Shown here: positions 45,093-55,525 of the stretch, piece by piece
Position numbering within the stretch: position 1 is the first letter of the stretch
Layout of the letters: the number at the start of each line of letters is the position of its first letter
DNA from: Candidatus Epulonipiscium sp.
GTDB taxonomy: Bacteria > Bacillota > Clostridia > Lachnospirales > Defluviitaleaceae
Assembly: GCA_012519205.1 (NCBI GenBank)
Contig: JAAYQR010000027.1
Location: 1 to 64,000, forward strand
Length of the DNA stretch: 64,000 nucleotides
Direction of reading: 5' to 3'
Program-made: the position numbers and the translations under genes
Notes under the pieces: generated by a model
Told to the model about the DNA's origin: nothing
The model's input: only the letters and a program-made list of their open reading frames with translations
The model's database searches: none

Positions 45093-46363
45093 ATTTTGTC
45101 TTTTCCACCCATATACGGTTGTAGGGCAGTTGGAATGTTTATAGAGCCATCGGCATTTAGATTGTTTTCTAAAAAAGCTATGAGCATTCTTGGAGGAGCA
45201 ACTACGGTGTTATTTAGGGTATGAGCAAAATATCTGCCATCTTCTCCAAAAACACGAATTTTTAGGCGACGGGCTTGGGCATCCCCTAGATTAGAACAGC
45301 TTCCCACCTCGAAATACTTTTGTTGTCTTGGGGACCAAGCTTCTACATCTACAGACTTTACCTTTAGGTCTGCTAGATCACCGGAACAGCATTCTAAGGT
45401 TCTTACAGGAATATCAAGGGAGCGGAATAAATCCACAGTGTTTTGCCAAAGTTTATCAAACCACATATTACTATCTTCAGGCTTACATACAACTATCATT
45501 TCTTGTTTTTCAAATTGATGGATACGGTATACCCCTCTTTCCTCTATTCCATGGGCTCCTTTTTCTTTTCTAAAGCAAGGTGAGTAACTAGTTAAGGTAT
45601 GGGGCAGAGAATCTTCTTGAACGATAGTATCAATGTATTTACCTATCATCGAATGCTCACTAGTTCCAATTAGGAATAGGTCTTCCCCTTCTATCTTATA
45701 CATCATTGCCTCCATTTCATCGAAGCTCATAACACCAGTAACTACGTCACTGCGAATCATAAAAGGAGGGATGCAGTAGGTAAAGCCCCTATCAATCATA
45801 AAGTCTCTTGCATAGGAAATAACTGCAGAATGAAGCCTTGCAATATCCCCTAAAAGATAGTAAAAACCATTACCAGCAACCTTTCTAGCACTGTCCAAAT
45901 CAATACCATTGAGTTTTTCTATGATTTCTACATGGTAAGGGATTTCGAAGTTAGGCACGATAGGTTCACCGTAACGCTGTACTTCTACATTTTCACTGTC
46001 ATCTTTTCCAATAGGTACGCTAGGATCGATTATATTTGGTATGATCATCATTATGTTTTTGATTTTTTCTGCTAATTCACCTTCTTTAGCTTCTAATTCT
46101 GTTAGATATTTTGAGTTAGCTGCTACTTGACTTTTTAGTTCTTCAGCTTCACCTTTTTTTCCTTGAGCCATCAAACCACCAATTTGTTTTGAAATTTTAT
46201 TTCTTTGTGCCCTTAGGTCGTCAGCTTCCTGTTGGGTAGCCCTGTTCTCCAAGTCTAGGGCGATAACTTCATCCACTAGGGGTAATTTACTATCTTGGAA
46301 CTTGTTTTTAATGTTTTGCTTTACGATTTCTGGGTTTTCCCTTAAGAATTTTAAATCTAACAT
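45086..46363 (-). CDS. serS: Seryl-tRNA synthetase
   Basis: A 425-residue class II synthetase that charges tRNA-Ser. The N-terminal coiled-coil arm is residues 28-100. Motif 2 is CFRKEKGAHGIEERGVYRIH, with HQFEKQE after it; motif 3 is NNTVVAPPRMLIAFLEN. TSEHSMIGKY is also present. The start is ATG 46363 with AAGGAG 8 nt upstream. An apparent 70-codon extension of the frame upstream is the T-box leader, not protein. The transcript starts at a promoter near 46640-46669. Confidence 0.95.
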   Translation of the reverse strand: MLDLKFLRENPEIVKQNIKNKFQDSKLPLVDEVIALDLENRATQQEADDLRAQRNKISKQIGGLMAQGKKGEAEELKSQVAANSKYLTELEAKEGELAEKIKNIMMIIPNIIDPSVPIGKDDSENVEVQRYGEPIVPNFEIPYHVEIIEKLNGIDLDSARKVAGNGFYYLLGDIARLHSAVISYARDFMIDRGFTYCIPPFMIRSDVVTGVMSFDEMEAMMYKIEGEDLFLIGTSEHSMIGKYIDTIVQEDSLPHTLTSYSPCFRKEKGAHGIEERGVYRIHQFEKQEMIVVCKPEDSNMWFDKLWQNTVDLFRSLDIPVRTLECCSGDLADLKVKSVDVEAWSPRQQKYFEVGSCSNLGDAQARRLKIRVFGEDGRYFAHTLNNTVVAPPRMLIAFLENNLNADGSINIPTALQPYMGGKDKIK

Positions 46364-46384
46364 AATTTCACTCCTTGTATAGTA

Positions 46385-46632
46385 TGGATTTCTTAACAAT
46401 AAAAAAACCCTCCAACCCATCAATAAATATGGGACGAAAGGATCCGTGTTGCCACCCAAATTGTCATATAAAAATGACCACTTTATAGTACGATAAAGGG
46501 TACTAATCTTAGGCTTATGCCCATAGCTCAGAAAGTGGAAAGATTTACTATTTCGCCGATTTACACCAGCCATCGGCTCTCTAAAGAAATTTATAAATCG
46601 TAGCTTTCATCAATGCTATTTTAATTTATATC
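46385..46632 (-). promoter_or_regulatory. T-box riboswitch (Ser) controlling serS
   Basis: On the minus strand the leader has stem I with the AGAGAGCCGATGGCTGG region, a specifier loop CTG-AGC-TA (AGC, serine, at 46528-46526), and the conserved T-box TTTGGGTGGCAACACGG (46460-46444). The terminator follows (CCCAT-loop-ATGGG plus GGAGGG, then a T-run near 46407-46401). Uncharged tRNA-Ser with a GCU anticodon should stabilise the antiterminator and switch serS on. Confidence 0.9.
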
Positions 46633-46639
46633 TTAATGT

Positions 46640-46669
46640 ATTATATAACCATTTATACTAATTTGTAAA
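46640..46669 (-). promoter_or_regulatory. serS promoter
   Basis: Minus-strand TTTACA (46669-46664), an 18-nt spacer and TATAAT (46645-46640) lie just upstream of the T-box leader. Confidence 0.7.
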
Positions 46670-46740
46670 GGCTAATAATAACAATATAGATTTTAGGATA
46701 AAAAATCCAAGGTAGATAATTTGATTTATTGTGATGATTG

Positions 46741-46769
46741 TTGCAAGTTTAAAAAATATACTATATAAT
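46741..46769 (+). promoter_or_regulatory. Amylase gene promoter
   Basis: TTGCAA (46741-46746) and TATAAT (46764-46769) are 17 nt apart, giving a leader of about 140 nt before the amylase start. Confidence 0.6.
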
Positions 46770-46850
46770 GATATGGCAATAAGAATATATAAATAAAAGA
46801 TATTAAGCTATTTTTTGTTAAAACCTAACAATAAAAGGAAGGGTTTTAAA

Positions 46851-46882
46851 TAGTTAAATAATATAATATATTTATTTAACTA
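46851..46882 (+). promoter_or_regulatory. Inverted repeat in the amylase leader
   Basis: TAGTTAAATAA (46851-46861) and TTATTTAACTA (46872-46882) form an 11-bp perfect inverted repeat in the untranslated leader, 25 nt before the ribosome site AGGAGGAAGG. It could be a repressor operator or an mRNA-stabilising hairpin. It has no T-run, so it is not a terminator. Confidence 0.45.
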
Positions 46883-46915
46883 TCTAAAATAAATATAATA
46901 TAGGAGGAAGGTATT

Positions 46916-49900
46916 ATGAAAGAAGGTTTTAGGAGGAGGCTTAGTATAATTGTAACGCTGATACTTACATTTGTTACAATTATGGGGGGAATCCAGTATG
47001 ATACCCCAAAAGCATTTGCAACAACCAATGGCACAACGGTACATTTTTATAAGCCGTCGGATTGGGGCAAAGTTAATATTTATTATTATGATGATGGTGG
47101 GGAAGCACAGGCTTGGCCAGGGGAATCGATGAATTCTACAGGGGGGAATTGGTATGAATTCAGAATAGATTCTATGAAAGCTCCTAATGTTATTTTTAAT
47201 GATGGGGCGGGAAGACAGATTCCAGGCCAAAATCAACCAGGCATATCTATAACATCTGAAATATGGTATAAAGATGGTAAAATAACTTCGAATAATCCTG
47301 ATTTGCCTAAAGGAGATATTAGTATAAATATCGAAAAACCAGATTTTTGGGATGAAATATGGATATGGTATGATGGGGATTTATCAACCCCGGCATGGGA
47401 TACTACTGTATTAAGAAGTTCGCCTGGGGATATGGAGAACTATAGGGTAAATTGGTATACAAAAAAGATTAAAAGTACTGATAAAGTAGAGTTTTTATTT
47501 AATGATGGAACATGGAATAAAAAGCTAGATAACAATGGACGAGATTTTGAAACTACTAAAGATATTTGGATTAAGAAAGATGGAACAATACTCTATGAGG
47601 ACCCGATAAAAGATATAAAGCCAGTTTCAATTGAACTTGATGGGGTATCCATGATGGATGTAGGGGATACGATTACAATAACATCTACAATAGTTTATAA
47701 TGATGGGACGAGGGTACAAAAAGATGTAAATTGGATTATTGATGATTCATCCTTGGCTAGTATTGCAAACTTAATTAGTAAAGAAACTAAAATAACTGCA
47801 ATAAAAGCAGGGGAACTATCATTAACAGCAACATTCGAAGACTTAACAGCAACCAAAAAAATTTCTATTACAGAGATAGAAGTATCAGATGAGTACATAA
47901 AGGTATTTTTTAAATCCCCTTGGGATACAGCAAAGATATATTATTGGGCTACAGAACCTGCATTGCCTTCAGTTAACTGGCCAGGAGTAAATATGACTCT
48001 TGAAGGGGATGGATGGTATAGTTACACTCTTGATGGAATAGAAGCAGCAAACTTAATATTTAACAATGGTTATGGTTCTCAAACAGAAGATTTAAAAAGG
48101 ACTTCCGGAGAATGGTTTTATTATAATAATAGTTGGACGGATAAAGATCCAAGAATAGATATAACACCACCAATAATTACTGCAAACCCAAAGCCGGGAA
48201 TATATGAAGAGGATACCCTAATTTTAAGTCTAACTGCAAAGGATAATGCAGATATAAATCCCAAAATATATTACACTACTGATGGGTCAGAACCAACTAT
48301 TAATAGTGATTTATACAAAGAAGATATTATAATAAACAAAGATACAATCATAAAGGCAATAGCTGTTGATAAAGCAGGAAATACGTCCACAGTTTATGTT
48401 TTGGAATACACATTAAATCAGGATACAACACCCCCTGTCGTAGTGGCAAATCCACCATCAGGAAGATATTTAACAGCTCAAAACGTAACTTTTACAGTTT
48501 CGGATAATAAAGATTCTTCACCTAAACTTTATCTTTCAACTGATGGAAGAACTCCAGAGTTAACGGACGTTTTTTTGTATAATGGGCAAACGATTGCACT
48601 AAATAAAGATACAGTTATACGCACGATTGCCATAGATGCCTCTGGAAATAAAACGGAAAATTATTTTACCTATAATATAGGAGAATATAAATCGGAAGAT
48701 TTCAGGGAAGAGACGATATATTTTGTTATGACAACGAGATTCTATGATGGAGATCCATCTAATAACGTTCATTGCTGGGATGATGAACAGGCAAAAAATC
48801 CGGATAGTGATCCTGCTTGGAGAGGAGATTTTAAAGGTCTTACCGAAAAGCTTGATTATATTAAAGCTTTAGGATTTAGTGCGATATGGGTAACACCTCC
48901 AGTTAAAAATGCCAGTGGATATGACTACCATGGCTACCACGCAATCAATTTTAGCGAAATAGACCCTAGGTATAAAACAAAATACGATAATTCAGCAGAA
49001 GAAGCATATCAGAAATTCATCGATGCAGCCCATTCAAAAGGTATGAAAGTAATTCAAGATATAGTTCTTAATCATACCGGAAACTTTGGAGAAGAAAATA
49101 TCTTCCCAATGTTTACTAGAAACGATACGACTGGGCTAAACGAACCGATAGAAGAAGCCTTAACAAGGATTGATAATGGTAGATTACCAGATAATTATGA
49201 TAGCTTAAATCCGAATATTCAATATGGTGCAAGAATTGATGCGATGAAGGAAGATAAAAACGATATAAATCATATTTATCACCATGAAAAAAGTTTGGAT
49301 TGGGAAGGATATACTTGTCAAACCGGACAAATTGCCGGGGATTGTGTAGATTTAAATACAGAAAATCCATATGTTGCGGATTATTTAGTTGATGCCTATG
49401 CTAAATATATCAATATGGGGGTTGACGCTTTTAGAATTGATACCGTAAAACATGTATCAAGATTAACTTTTAACAATGAGTTCATACCTAAGCTACAGGC
49501 TGTAGGAGGAGAAAATTTCTACATGTTTGGTGAGGTTTGTACAAGAGTAAGGGATGTTTGGAATAGAGATAATCCAGCACTTTCAACACCTTTTTACACA
49601 TGGAAGGAATCAAAAAATTATTCATGGGGTGATAGACTTACTAATGAGGCCAGCGTGGAACAAAATTACTATGATAACCAATCAGTATCTACTCAGCCAT
49701 CTAGTGATAATACATTTTTGAGAGGAAATACCTATCATACCCCTGATATAAGCATGAAATCGGGACTTGATGTTATCGATTTCCCTATGCATTGGAATTT
49801 TGCAGATGCAAGGGATGCATTTAGAGTAGCTATTTATGGGGATTCAACTTATAATGATGCAACGTGGAATGTGGTATACGTTGACTCCCATGATTATGCT

Positions 49901-50530
49901 CCGGATTGTGCACCGGAAAACCAAAGATTTGCTTTAGGCCAAGATGTTTGGGCTGAGAATTTAAGTTTAACCTTTACATTTAGGGGTATTCCTTGCTTAT
50001 ATTATGGAAGTGAAATAGAATTCCAAAAAGGTAAACCTATTGACGTAGGTCCTAATGCTCCATTGAGTCAAACAGGCAGGGCGTACTTCGGAGACTATAT
50101 AGAAGGAAATGTTCAGGTAAGTGATTTTGGAGTATATTCTAATGCGACAGGAACAATGGCTGAGACTTTAAGTCATCCTTTAGCACAGCATATAACCCGA
50201 TTGAATAGAATAAGAAGAGAAATACCGGCATTACAAAAAGGGCAATATTCAGTGCAAGATATCAATGGCGGTGGAATGGCCTTTAAGAGAAGATATACAG
50301 AGAACGGAGTAGATAGTTTTGCTCTAGTTACTATTTCAGGAAATGCTACATTTAACAATATTCCTAATGGAAAATATGTAGATGCAATAACCGGGCAAGT
50401 GATTCATGTAACGAATGGTAGCCTTAGTGCAAATTGTAATGGAAAGGGAAATATGAGGATATTTGTACTGGATACACCACAAAATCCTGCTCCAGGCAAA
50501 ATAGGAAACGATACTAGATACTTATATTAA
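46916..50530 (+). CDS. Secreted multi-module alpha-amylase (GH13)
   Basis: A 1204-residue exported starch-degrading enzyme. A signal peptide (1-35, cleaved after AFA) is followed by starch-binding CBM25/26-like modules at about 40-120, 135-220 and 325-410 (VHFYKPSDWGKVNIYYY type). A Big_2-like Ig module is at about 235-320, and two CHB_HEX_C-type modules are at about 415-500 and 503-590 (TPPIITANPKPGIY; TPPVVVANPPSGRY). The GH13 barrel runs from about 598 with nucleophile Asp842 (DAFRIDTVKH), acid Glu873 (FGEVCTR) and Asp993 (VDSHDYA). A C-terminal beta domain ends the protein. There is no sortase or S-layer anchor, so it is released or bound through the CBMs. It is monocistronic with its own promoter and terminator. 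Confidence 0.9.
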   Translation: MKEGFRRRLSIIVTLILTFVTIMGGIQYDTPKAFATTNGTTVHFYKPSDWGKVNIYYYDDGGEAQAWPGESMNSTGGNWYEFRIDSMKAPNVIFNDGAGRQIPGQNQPGISITSEIWYKDGKITSNNPDLPKGDISINIEKPDFWDEIWIWYDGDLSTPAWDTTVLRSSPGDMENYRVNWYTKKIKSTDKVEFLFNDGTWNKKLDNNGRDFETTKDIWIKKDGTILYEDPIKDIKPVSIELDGVSMMDVGDTITITSTIVYNDGTRVQKDVNWIIDDSSLASIANLISKETKITAIKAGELSLTATFEDLTATKKISITEIEVSDEYIKVFFKSPWDTAKIYYWATEPALPSVNWPGVNMTLEGDGWYSYTLDGIEAANLIFNNGYGSQTEDLKRTSGEWFYYNNSWTDKDPRIDITPPIITANPKPGIYEEDTLILSLTAKDNADINPKIYYTTDGSEPTINSDLYKEDIIINKDTIIKAIAVDKAGNTSTVYVLEYTLNQDTTPPVVVANPPSGRYLTAQNVTFTVSDNKDSSPKLYLSTDGRTPELTDVFLYNGQTIALNKDTVIRTIAIDASGNKTENYFTYNIGEYKSEDFREETIYFVMTTRFYDGDPSNNVHCWDDEQAKNPDSDPAWRGDFKGLTEKLDYIKALGFSAIWVTPPVKNASGYDYHGYHAINFSEIDPRYKTKYDNSAEEAYQKFIDAAHSKGMKVIQDIVLNHTGNFGEENIFPMFTRNDTTGLNEPIEEALTRIDNGRLPDNYDSLNPNIQYGARIDAMKEDKNDINHIYHHEKSLDWEGYTCQTGQIAGDCVDLNTENPYVADYLVDAYAKYINMGVDAFRIDTVKHVSRLTFNNEFIPKLQAVGGENFYMFGEVCTRVRDVWNRDNPALSTPFYTWKESKNYSWGDRLTNEASVEQNYYDNQSVSTQPSSDNTFLRGNTYHTPDISMKSGLDVIDFPMHWNFADARDAFRVAIYGDSTYNDATWNVVYVDSHDYAPDCAPENQRFALGQDVWAENLSLTFTFRGIPCLYYGSEIEFQKGKPIDVGPNAPLSQTGRAYFGDYIEGNVQVSDFGVYSNATGTMAETLSHPLAQHITRLNRIRREIPALQKGQYSVQDINGGGMAFKRRYTENGVDSFALVTISGNATFNNIPNGKYVDAITGQVIHVTNGSLSANCNGKGNMRIFVLDTPQNPAPGKIGNDTRYLY

Positions 50531-50540
50531 TTATAAAGAG

Positions 50541-50571
50541 GCCTTATCCCAATTTGGGATAGGGCTTTTTT
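50541..50571 (+). terminator. Terminator of the amylase gene
   Basis: GCCTTATCCC (50541-50550) pairs, with wobble, to GGGATAGGGC (50556-50565), followed by TTTTTTA. Confidence 0.85.
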
Positions 50572-50648
50572 ATGTAATAGGAAGATACATTTCTATGCTA
50601 TAATGATATAGGCATGACAAGAAGCATTATACAAACAGGTGGGATATT

Positions 50649-51536
50649 ATGAAAAGATTTAAAAAGATATATGTGGAAATAACTAATGCATGCAATCTAT
50701 CTTGCACTTTTTGCCCTAAGTCAAATAGAAAACCCCAATTTATGTCCATAGAAAACTTTAGAAAGATATTAAATCAAATAAGCCCCTACACCGAATATAT
50801 ATATTTTCATGTTAAAGGGGAACCGCTTTTACATCCCGACATAGATAAGTTTTTAGATATAAGTTATGAAAAGGGTTTTAGAGTTAATATAACAACAAAT
50901 GGGACTCTTATAGATAAGGTTAGGGACAAAATAATAATGAAAAAATCCCTAAGGCAAATAAATTTTTCCCTTCATAGCCTATCGGGAAATCAAGGATATA
51001 CCAGTGAAAAATCTTATATGAAAGATATTATTTCATTCACAAAGGAATCTATGGAAAAAACCAATCTTCTTATATCTCTAAGATTTTGGAATTTGAATTA
51101 TGATGCTGGAATAAATGGGAGTATGGAAAGTAACAGGGGATTGCTTGAAATAATAGAAAAGGAATTCAAACTTCCATATAAAATAGATGAAAAGGTTATG
51201 CCTGGTAGGGGGATTAAGATTGCAGAGAGGGTATATATTAATCAGGATTATGAGTTTGCATGGCCGAATTTGAAAGAAAAAGAAGATGATGGAAGGGGCT
51301 TTTGCTATGGTCTTAGAAAGCAGGCGGCGATACTGGTTGATGGAACTGTAGTTCCTTGTTGTCTGGATGGGGAAGGAATAATTAATTTAGGTAATATCCA
51401 CAATGTCGACTTTTCAAGAATTATAGAATCTAAAAGAGCAAAAGAAATATATGAGGGCTTTTCTAAGAGGTATGCAATAGAGGAATTATGTAGAAAATGC
51501 GGATATAAGAAAAAGTTTAATAATAATAATGAATGA
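50649..51536 (+). CDS. Radical SAM/SPASM domain protein
   Basis: A 295-residue iron-sulfur enzyme that cleaves S-adenosylmethionine to start radical chemistry. The cluster motif is CNLSCTFC (Cys15, Cys19, Cys22), with VKGEPLLHP and NITTNGTL in the barrel. A SPASM-type auxiliary-cluster region (FCYGLRKQAAILVDGTVVPC, CLDGEG; ELCRKCGYKKKF) is at the C-terminus. SPASM proteins often mature peptides or proteins, but no peptide substrate gene is seen nearby. Its product is unknown to me. Confidence 0.85.
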   Translation: MKRFKKIYVEITNACNLSCTFCPKSNRKPQFMSIENFRKILNQISPYTEYIYFHVKGEPLLHPDIDKFLDISYEKGFRVNITTNGTLIDKVRDKIIMKKSLRQINFSLHSLSGNQGYTSEKSYMKDIISFTKESMEKTNLLISLRFWNLNYDAGINGSMESNRGLLEIIEKEFKLPYKIDEKVMPGRGIKIAERVYINQDYEFAWPNLKEKEDDGRGFCYGLRKQAAILVDGTVVPCCLDGEGIINLGNIHNVDFSRIIESKRAKEIYEGFSKRYAIEELCRKCGYKKKFNNNNE

Positions 51537-51629
51537 TTGTGTTTACATTAAATAAGAACTATGTAATAATAAAAAGTTGTACGAAGTAAGATTGAACCTA
51601 ATAATTATGCTATGAAGTGAGGAAAGAGA

Positions 51630-53138
51630 ATGAAGATTGGATTTGATCATAAAAAATACTTGGAAGAACAATCAAAATATATTTTGGAAAGAGTAAATAA
51701 TTACGACAAGCTTTACCTAGAATTTGGAGGGAAGCTATTATATGATCTTCATGCCAAAAGAGTTTTACCCGGATTTGACGAAAATGGAAAAATTAAGCTT
51801 CTGCAGAAGATAAAAGAAAAGGTAGAAGTGATAATCTGTGTTTATGCAGGTGATATCGAAAGGAATAAAATAAGAGGAGATTTTGGGATTACATATGACA
51901 TGGATACCCTAAGGCTTATTGATGATTTAAGAAGATATCAATTGGACATCAACAGTGTTGTGATAACTAGGTTTGATGGACAGCCGGCAACAACAGTTTT
52001 TATCAATAAATTAGAACGAAGAGGAATAAAAGTTTATACCCATAGAGCCACTCAAGGATATCCGACGGATATAGATACCATTGTAAGTGATGAGGGATAT
52101 GGGCAAAATCCTTATATAGAGACCACAAAACCAATCGTTGTAGTAGCGGCTCCGGGCCCTGGTAGTGGTAAACTAGCAACCTGCCTTAGTCAATTATATC
52201 ATGAATTTAAAAGGGGAGTAGTAGCAGGATATTCAAAGTTTGAAACTTTTCCTGTATGGAATGTACCATTAAAACATCCCTTGAATATTGCATATGAAGC
52301 TGCCACAGTAGACCTTAAGGACGTAAATATGATTGATTCCTTTCATGTAGATGAGTATTCAGAAATTGCGGTAAACTACAATAGGGATATAGAAACCTTC
52401 CCTGTTTTAAAAAGAATTATAGAAAAAATCACAGGTAAGGAATCCATATATAAATCTCCAACGGATATGGGAGTTAATAGAGTGGCTTTTGGCATTATTG
52501 ATGATGAGATTATAAAAGAAGCCTCAAAACAGGAAGTTATAAGAAGATATTTTAAGACGGGTTGTGAGTACAAAAAGGGATATGTAGATAGGGATACTTT
52601 TGAAAGAATCAAACTCATCATGGAGGAACTTAATCTAAAGGAAGAAGATAGAAATGTGGTTGTTCCTGCTAGAATTAGGTTAGAACAATTAAGAGAAACT
52701 ACCAGGAGAACTGATGCTTGTTCTGTTGTAGCAATAGAGCTCGAAGACAGAACAATCTTAACGGGAAAAAGTTCTAATTTAATGGATGCAACTGCAGCAG
52801 TGATACTTAATGCAGTTAAGCATTTAGCCAAAATATCAGATGAAATTCCTTTGATTTCTCCTGTGATATTAGAACCTATTTTAAATTTAAAAACTAGAAC
52901 CTTAGGCAGTATAAATCCAATACTAGATTGTGAAGAAATACTTATTGCTCTTAGTATATGTGCCGCAACTAACCCGGTTGCACAGATTGCCATGGATAGA
53001 TTAGGTATGCTAAAAGGCTGTCAAGCTCACTCGACAACGATAATAAGCAGAAATGATGAACAAATTTTTGGGAAACTAGGTATCGATATTACCTGTGATC
53101 CTGAATATGCTACGCAAAATCTTTACTATAATATTTAG
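51630..53138 (+). CDS. DUF1846 domain-containing protein
   Basis: A 502-residue protein matching DUF1846 along its full length: [58 protein letters not shown]. The last is a P-loop-like segment. The family is widespread in Firmicutes and has a known fold, but I know of no established reaction. Nucleotide-dependent activity is suggested by GPGSGK. ATG 51630 follows GTGAGGAAAG. It is monocistronic. Confidence 0.9.
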   Translation: MKIGFDHKKYLEEQSKYILERVNNYDKLYLEFGGKLLYDLHAKRVLPGFDENGKIKLLQKIKEKVEVIICVYAGDIERNKIRGDFGITYDMDTLRLIDDLRRYQLDINSVVITRFDGQPATTVFINKLERRGIKVYTHRATQGYPTDIDTIVSDEGYGQNPYIETTKPIVVVAAPGPGSGKLATCLSQLYHEFKRGVVAGYSKFETFPVWNVPLKHPLNIAYEAATVDLKDVNMIDSFHVDEYSEIAVNYNRDIETFPVLKRIIEKITGKESIYKSPTDMGVNRVAFGIIDDEIIKEASKQEVIRRYFKTGCEYKKGYVDRDTFERIKLIMEELNLKEEDRNVVVPARIRLEQLRETTRRTDACSVVAIELEDRTILTGKSSNLMDATAAVILNAVKHLAKISDEIPLISPVILEPILNLKTRTLGSINPILDCEEILIALSICAATNPVAQIAMDRLGMLKGCQAHSTTIISRNDEQIFGKLGIDITCDPEYATQNLYYNI

Positions 53139-53165
53139 GCATTATCCAAATTTATAATAATGCTG

Positions 53166-53194
53166 TTGACAAAAATAAATGCCGGTGCTATTAT
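53166..53194 (+). promoter_or_regulatory. trpBA promoter
   Basis: TTGACA (53166-53171), a 17-nt spacer and an extended -10 TGCTATTAT (-10 hexamer TATTAT at 53189-53194). Confidence 0.65.
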
Positions 53195-53259
53195 TTTGGT
53201 ACTGGGTATACAGTTTACTGGGTTATTCGTTTAATTTTATATGATATAAACCTATGAGC

Positions 53260-53507
53260 AAGAGGAGTAGGAATTATTAGTTGTATAAAGAGAGCCGCTA
53301 GATGGTGGAAATGCGGTTACAAGTATTATTCTGAATGGACTTGTGAGGGAAGTCTGAAATTATTAAGTACGAACTTACGGGAACCCGTCCGTTATCAGGG
53401 GGATGTATATGATAGTATACAGTTAGAGTGGGCTTTTTAGCCAATTTGGGTGGTACCGCAGAAGTATAAGCTTTTGTCCCTGTTTTAGGGATGAAGGCTT
53501 TTTTTAT
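53260..53507 (+). promoter_or_regulatory. T-box riboswitch (Trp) controlling trpBA
   Basis: Stem I begins near 53260 and contains AGAGAGCCGCTAGATGGTGG. The specifier loop CTGAATGGAC holds TGG (tryptophan) at 53336-53338. The T-box TTGGGTGGTACCGC lies at 53446-53459, and the terminator pairs AAGCTTTTGTCCCT with AGGGATGAAGGCTT before seven T. Uncharged tRNA-Trp should allow read-through into trpB, 23 nt further on. Confidence 0.92.
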
Positions 53508-53529
53508 TTTGAAAAAAGGAGAATGTAAA

Positions 53530-54714
53530 ATGTCAAAAGGAAGATTTGGAATTCATGGAGGGCAATATGTTCCAGAAACTTTAATGAACGCGCTCATAGA
53601 ACTAGAAGAGGCATATAATTACTTTAAAAAGGATCCAAAGTTTAGGGAAGAACTAAAAGATTTATTGGATAATTATGCAGGGAGGCCGTCCTCACTTTAT
53701 TATGCCAAAAAGATGACCGAAGATTTAGGGGGGGCTAAGATTTACCTTAAGCGAGAAGATTTAAACCATACAGGGTCCCATAAGATAAACAATGTTTTGG
53801 GTCAAGTGTTATTAGCTAAAAAAATGGGTAAGACTAGGGTTATTGCAGAAACAGGAGCAGGACAGCATGGGGTGGCAACCGCTACGGCTGCAGCCCTAAT
53901 GGGGATGGAATGCGAAATATATATGGGTAAGGAGGATACCGACCGCCAAGCACTTAATGTTTTTCGTATGGAACTTTTAGGAGCTAAGGTTCATCCTGTT
54001 ATTAGTGGAACCCAAACTTTAAAAGATGCTGTAAATGAAACTATGAGAGAATGGACTAAAAGAATAGATGACACTCATTATGTTTTAGGATCGGTTATGG
54101 GACCCCATCCATTTCCAACTATAGTTAGGGACTTTCAAAGTATTATTGGCCGTGAAGCAAGAAATCAAATTTTAGAACAAGAAAAAAGACTCCCTAATGT
54201 TGTTATGGCTTGCGTTGGCGGGGGAAGTAATGCAATAGGATTGTTCTATGATTTTATCAAGGATAAAGATGTTCGCCTCATTGGTTGTGAAGCGGCAGGA
54301 TACGGGGTGGATACAGATAAAACTGCTGCAACCATGGCAACAGGAACTCTAGGAATATTCCATGGAATGAAGTCTTATTTTTGTCAAGATGAATATGGTC
54401 AAATTGCACCGGTATACTCTATTTCAGCAGGACTTGATTATCCAGGAGTAGGGCCGGAACATGCAAATCTTAAGGATATGGGTAGGGCAGAGTATGTGCC
54501 GGTTACGGATGATGAAGCTGTAGGAGCTTTTGAATATTTATCAAAAATTGAAGGGATTATTCCGGCAATTGAAAGTGCCCATGCAGTTGCCTATGCTAAG
54601 AAATTAGCTCCAACCATGGGTAAAGATGAAATTATTATAATTTGCCTTTCAGGTAGAGGGGATAAAGACGTGGCAGCCATGGCACGTCATAAGGGGGTAA
54701 AAATATATGAATAA
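53530..54714 (+). CDS. trpB: Tryptophan synthase beta chain
   Basis: A 394-residue PLP enzyme joining indole and serine to make tryptophan. Landmarks: [34 protein letters not shown] (PLP Lys85), AETGAGQHG (Glu107) and VGGGSNAIG (phosphate loop). It is the TrpB1 type that works with TrpA. ATG 53530 follows AAAGGAG; an in-frame ATG at 53491 lies inside the terminator hairpin and is not used. The gene overlaps trpA by 8 nt. No trpE, G, D, C or F is present next to it, so the pair may serve indole or indole-glycerol-phosphate salvage. Confidence 0.95.
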   Translation: MSKGRFGIHGGQYVPETLMNALIELEEAYNYFKKDPKFREELKDLLDNYAGRPSSLYYAKKMTEDLGGAKIYLKREDLNHTGSHKINNVLGQVLLAKKMGKTRVIAETGAGQHGVATATAAALMGMECEIYMGKEDTDRQALNVFRMELLGAKVHPVISGTQTLKDAVNETMREWTKRIDDTHYVLGSVMGPHPFPTIVRDFQSIIGREARNQILEQEKRLPNVVMACVGGGSNAIGLFYDFIKDKDVRLIGCEAAGYGVDTDKTAATMATGTLGIFHGMKSYFCQDEYGQIAPVYSISAGLDYPGVGPEHANLKDMGRAEYVPVTDDEAVGAFEYLSKIEGIIPAIESAHAVAYAKKLAPTMGKDEIIIICLSGRGDKDVAAMARHKGVKIYE

Positions 54715-55477
54715 ATTAGAAAAAGTTTTTTTAAACAATAAAGCATTTATTCCTTTTATAACTGCCGGAGACCCATCTATAGAGATAACCAAAGAATTGG
54801 TTATAGGAATGGCTAAGGCTGGAGCAGATTTAATAGAGTTAGGGATTCCCTTTTCGGACCCCGTTGCGGAAGGACCTATAATCCAAGAGGCAGATGGTCG
54901 TGCATTATCAGGAGGAACAACCACGGATAAAATCTTTGATATGGTCAAGGAAATACGCAAAACCTGTGATATACCCATTGCATTTATGACTTATGCCAAT
55001 CCGATTTTTACCTATGGTACTGAAAGATTTATGAAAAGATGTAAAGAAGTAGATGTATCTGCCGTAATCGTCCCAGATATACCTTATGAAGAAAAAGAAG
55101 AACTTTTGCCCTATTGTAGGGATTATGGAATTACTATGATTTCCATGATTGCCCCTACATCTAAAGATAGAATTCATATGATTGCTAAGGAAGCAGAAGG
55201 TTTTATTTACTGCGTGTCTTCTATGGGAGTAACGGGGGTAAGGGAAAAAATTAATGAAAATATCAAGGAAATGATAAGGCTTGCTAAAGAAGTCAAAGAT
55301 ATTCCCTGTGCCATAGGTTTTGGTATATCGACAAAAGAACAAGCAGGTAACATGGCTAAAATATCAGATGGTATAATAGTAGGAAGTGCCATAGTTAAGA
55401 TAATAGCTAAATATGGTATGAATTGTACCCCCCATGTTATTGATTATATTAAAGAAATGAAAAAGGCGATTTCATAA
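54707..55477 (+). CDS. trpA: Tryptophan synthase alpha chain
   Basis: A 256-residue TIM barrel that splits indole-3-glycerol phosphate into indole and glyceraldehyde-3-phosphate and channels indole to TrpB. Catalytic Glu44 ([12 protein letters not shown]. coli Glu49) is present. The second catalytic acid, Asp60 in E. coli, is Glu55 here (DPVAEGP). The phosphate site ([18 protein letters not shown]) is intact. ATG 54707 overlaps trpB by 8 nt, so the complex is made in register. Confidence 0.94.
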   Translation: MNKLEKVFLNNKAFIPFITAGDPSIEITKELVIGMAKAGADLIELGIPFSDPVAEGPIIQEADGRALSGGTTTDKIFDMVKEIRKTCDIPIAFMTYANPIFTYGTERFMKRCKEVDVSAVIVPDIPYEEKEELLPYCRDYGITMISMIAPTSKDRIHMIAKEAEGFIYCVSSMGVTGVREKINENIKEMIRLAKEVKDIPCAIGFGISTKEQAGNMAKISDGIIVGSAIVKIIAKYGMNCTPHVIDYIKEMKKAIS

Positions 55478-55525
55478 TGGTGTCTAGTACTTCTGTCATT
55501 GGTTATTAGAAAAGGGTTGGGTGAG

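Noticed and set aside
46364-46573. 70-codon N-terminal extension of SerS
   Set aside because: The extension coincides with the T-box leader and terminator hairpin. ATG 46363 has a proper ribosome site and matches the family start.
53491-53529. Upstream ATG for TrpB
   Set aside because: It lies inside the T-box terminator; the later ATG has AAAGGAG and starts the conserved sequence.
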